Assembly: GCF_002761755.1 (NCBI RefSeq)
Contig: NZ_PEOG01000021.1
Span: 25,149 to 89,148 of the forward strand
DNA length: 64,000 nt
Direction: 5' to 3'
Source of the DNA: Roseateles chitinivorans
Lineage (GTDB): Bacteria > Pseudomonadota > Gammaproteobacteria > Burkholderiales > Burkholderiaceae_C
In this document: positions 63,256 to 64,000 of the stretch, piece by piece
How the letters are laid out: the number at the start of each line of letters is the position of its first letter
How positions within the stretch are numbered: the stretch's first letter is position 1
Program-made: the position numbers and the translations under genes
Notes under the pieces: generated by a model
The model's database searches: none
What the model was told of the DNA's origin: nothing
What the model saw: the letters and a program-made list of their open reading frames with translations, nothing else

Positions 63256-64000
63256 TCAACTGGCGCGCGGATTGCGCAGCTTGACGTAGAGCTTGGTGTT
63301 GGCGCCGGGCGGCGTCTGGAGCAGCGCGGCGTCGGGCCATTGCTCCTGGCCCGTCAGCACGGTGCAGGCGCGCGAGGGCTTGCCCTTGGGCGTCTCCGGC
63401 TCGCGCTGCTGCGCCTCCGCCGGCAGCGGCAGGCGCCAGCGCTGCGCCCCCTCGGACCAGTCCAGGGTCCACTGCGGCGCGTCGCTGCAGGCGATCACGC
63501 CGTCGATCTGCGGGAACATCCAGCGCACGTACCAGGGCAGCAGCTCGGTGCGCAGACGCTGGCCGACGGTGACGATGCGCCGCACCGTGGCCATGTCCAG
63601 CATCTCCGGCGGCGTGGCCAGATCGATGCTCAGCCGCACGCCGAGCTCGCCCTTGGGCACGTTGGTGCCGAAGTCCATGTCCTTGGCCTGGCGCTCGCTG
63701 AAGGTCGGCAGGTCGAAGCGGCCCTTGTCGTCGATCGGGATGGGGATGTAGTCGTCGTCGCTCATCAGCGCGAGCTTGGTGCCCGCGGGTGGCGGCTTGC
63801 TCGAATCCTTCGCATCGGTCAGCACGAAGCGGCTGACGAAGAGCCCTTCGCCTTCGGTGCGCAACTTCGACAGCAGCTCGTTCAGGCGCTTGTAGGGGAA
63901 GGAGGCGCCACGCTTGACGTCGCTCTGGACGGCGGGCAGGGCGACCGGCGCCGCGGCCGGGCCGGAGCCTGCCTGCGGGTCGTCCGCCGCGGCGGATGCG
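63256..64000 (-). CDS. Hypothetical protein, 5'-truncated by window edge
   Basis: The frame enters from the right edge (minus strand) and stops at 63256, giving about 248 visible residues. The Ala/Pro-rich opening ('DPQAGSGPAAAPVALP') suggests the region just after a signal peptide. The body contains 'FPYKRLNELLSKLRTEGEGLF', 'DDDYIPIPIDDKGRFDLP' and 'LPAEAQQREPETPKGKPS'. I do not recognise the family. A beta-rich secreted or periplasmic protein is likely; the start lies outside the window. Confidence 0.7.
   Translation of the reverse strand, partial: ASAAADDPQAGSGPAAAPVALPAVQSDVKRGASFPYKRLNELLSKLRTEGEGLFVSRFVLTDAKDSSKPPPAGTKLALMSDDDYIPIPIDDKGRFDLPTFSERQAKDMDFGTNVPKGELGVRLSIDLATPPEMLDMATVRRIVTVGQRLRTELLPWYVRWMFPQIDGVIACSDAPQWTLDWSEGAQRWRLPLPAEAQQREPETPKGKPSRACTVLTGQEQWPDAALLQTPPGANTKLYVKLRNPRAS

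Overview
The window is a 64 kb stretch of GC-rich chromosome from a free-living betaproteobacterium. The best guess is Burkholderiales, in the Roseateles/Rubrivivax/Leptothrix neighbourhood. The guess rests on the urt–ure gene organisation, a Bug-family solute-binding protein, TctAB, an egtBD pair, a PEP-CTERM protein and a cable-pilus-like (CS1-type) fimbrial operon. No rRNA, CRISPR array, transposase or phage gene was seen. Two tRNA genes are present: Ser-TGA (minus) and Thr-CGT (plus).

Layout. 1-6.1 kb: the 3' end of a LysR regulator and a CoA-transferase / HMG-CoA-lyase-like / Bug-binding-protein catabolic operon, with a HipB-HipA toxin-antitoxin pair between them. 6.3-11.4 kb: a four-gene CS1/alternate chaperone-usher pilus operon (chaperone, major pilin, usher, tip adhesin). 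11.5-17.1 kb (minus): the complete urea ABC transporter urtABCDE, overlapping end to end. 17.4-19.9 kb: a secreted triple-repeat protein, then an Rrf2 regulator with a thioredoxin-reductase-like flavoprotein. 20-24.6 kb (minus): an NCS1 nucleobase/allantoin-type permease fused to a hybrid histidine kinase, coupled to a LuxR-type response regulator. 24.7-29.9 kb: urease genes ureA, hupE/ureJ, ureB, C, E, F, G; ureD is absent. 30-37.5 kb: SDR, TctA/TctB, chemoreceptor, LysR with divergent quinone reductase, and an S51/cyanophycinase-like peptidase.

37.5-38.7 kb: a probable Panacea-type toxin-antitoxin pair directly 3' of tRNA-Ser. 38.8-43.3 kb: apaH, a CNNM/CBS/CorC membrane protein coupled to a SapC-like protein, and a pcaB-type lyase. 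43.7-46.7 kb: a FeeM-like N-acyl amino acid synthase and egtD-egtB (ergothioneine). 46.9-52.2 kb: LuxR regulator, VanZ protein, siderophore-interacting flavoprotein with divergent MarR regulator, tRNA-Thr, a PEP-CTERM protein and a D-serine/D-threonine-type PLP enzyme. 52.2-57.3 kb (minus): fbp, pepN and prfB with its programmed frameshift. 57.4-64 kb: DUF4212 protein, ParB-like protein, thioesterase, alpha/beta hydrolase, GNAT, ArsC-like protein, acyl-CoA synthetase and a truncated hypothetical.

The strongest functional theme is nitrogen acquisition. The urea importer, a transporter-like sensor kinase and urease occupy about 18 kb, suggesting that extracellular urea or a ureide/purine is sensed, imported and hydrolysed here. 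The most promising items for new biology are the uncharacterised partner of the Panacea antitoxin at tRNA-Ser, the permease-kinase chimera with its cysteine cluster, and the FeeM-like synthase. HipBA and PanTA both look like recent insertions into older operons.
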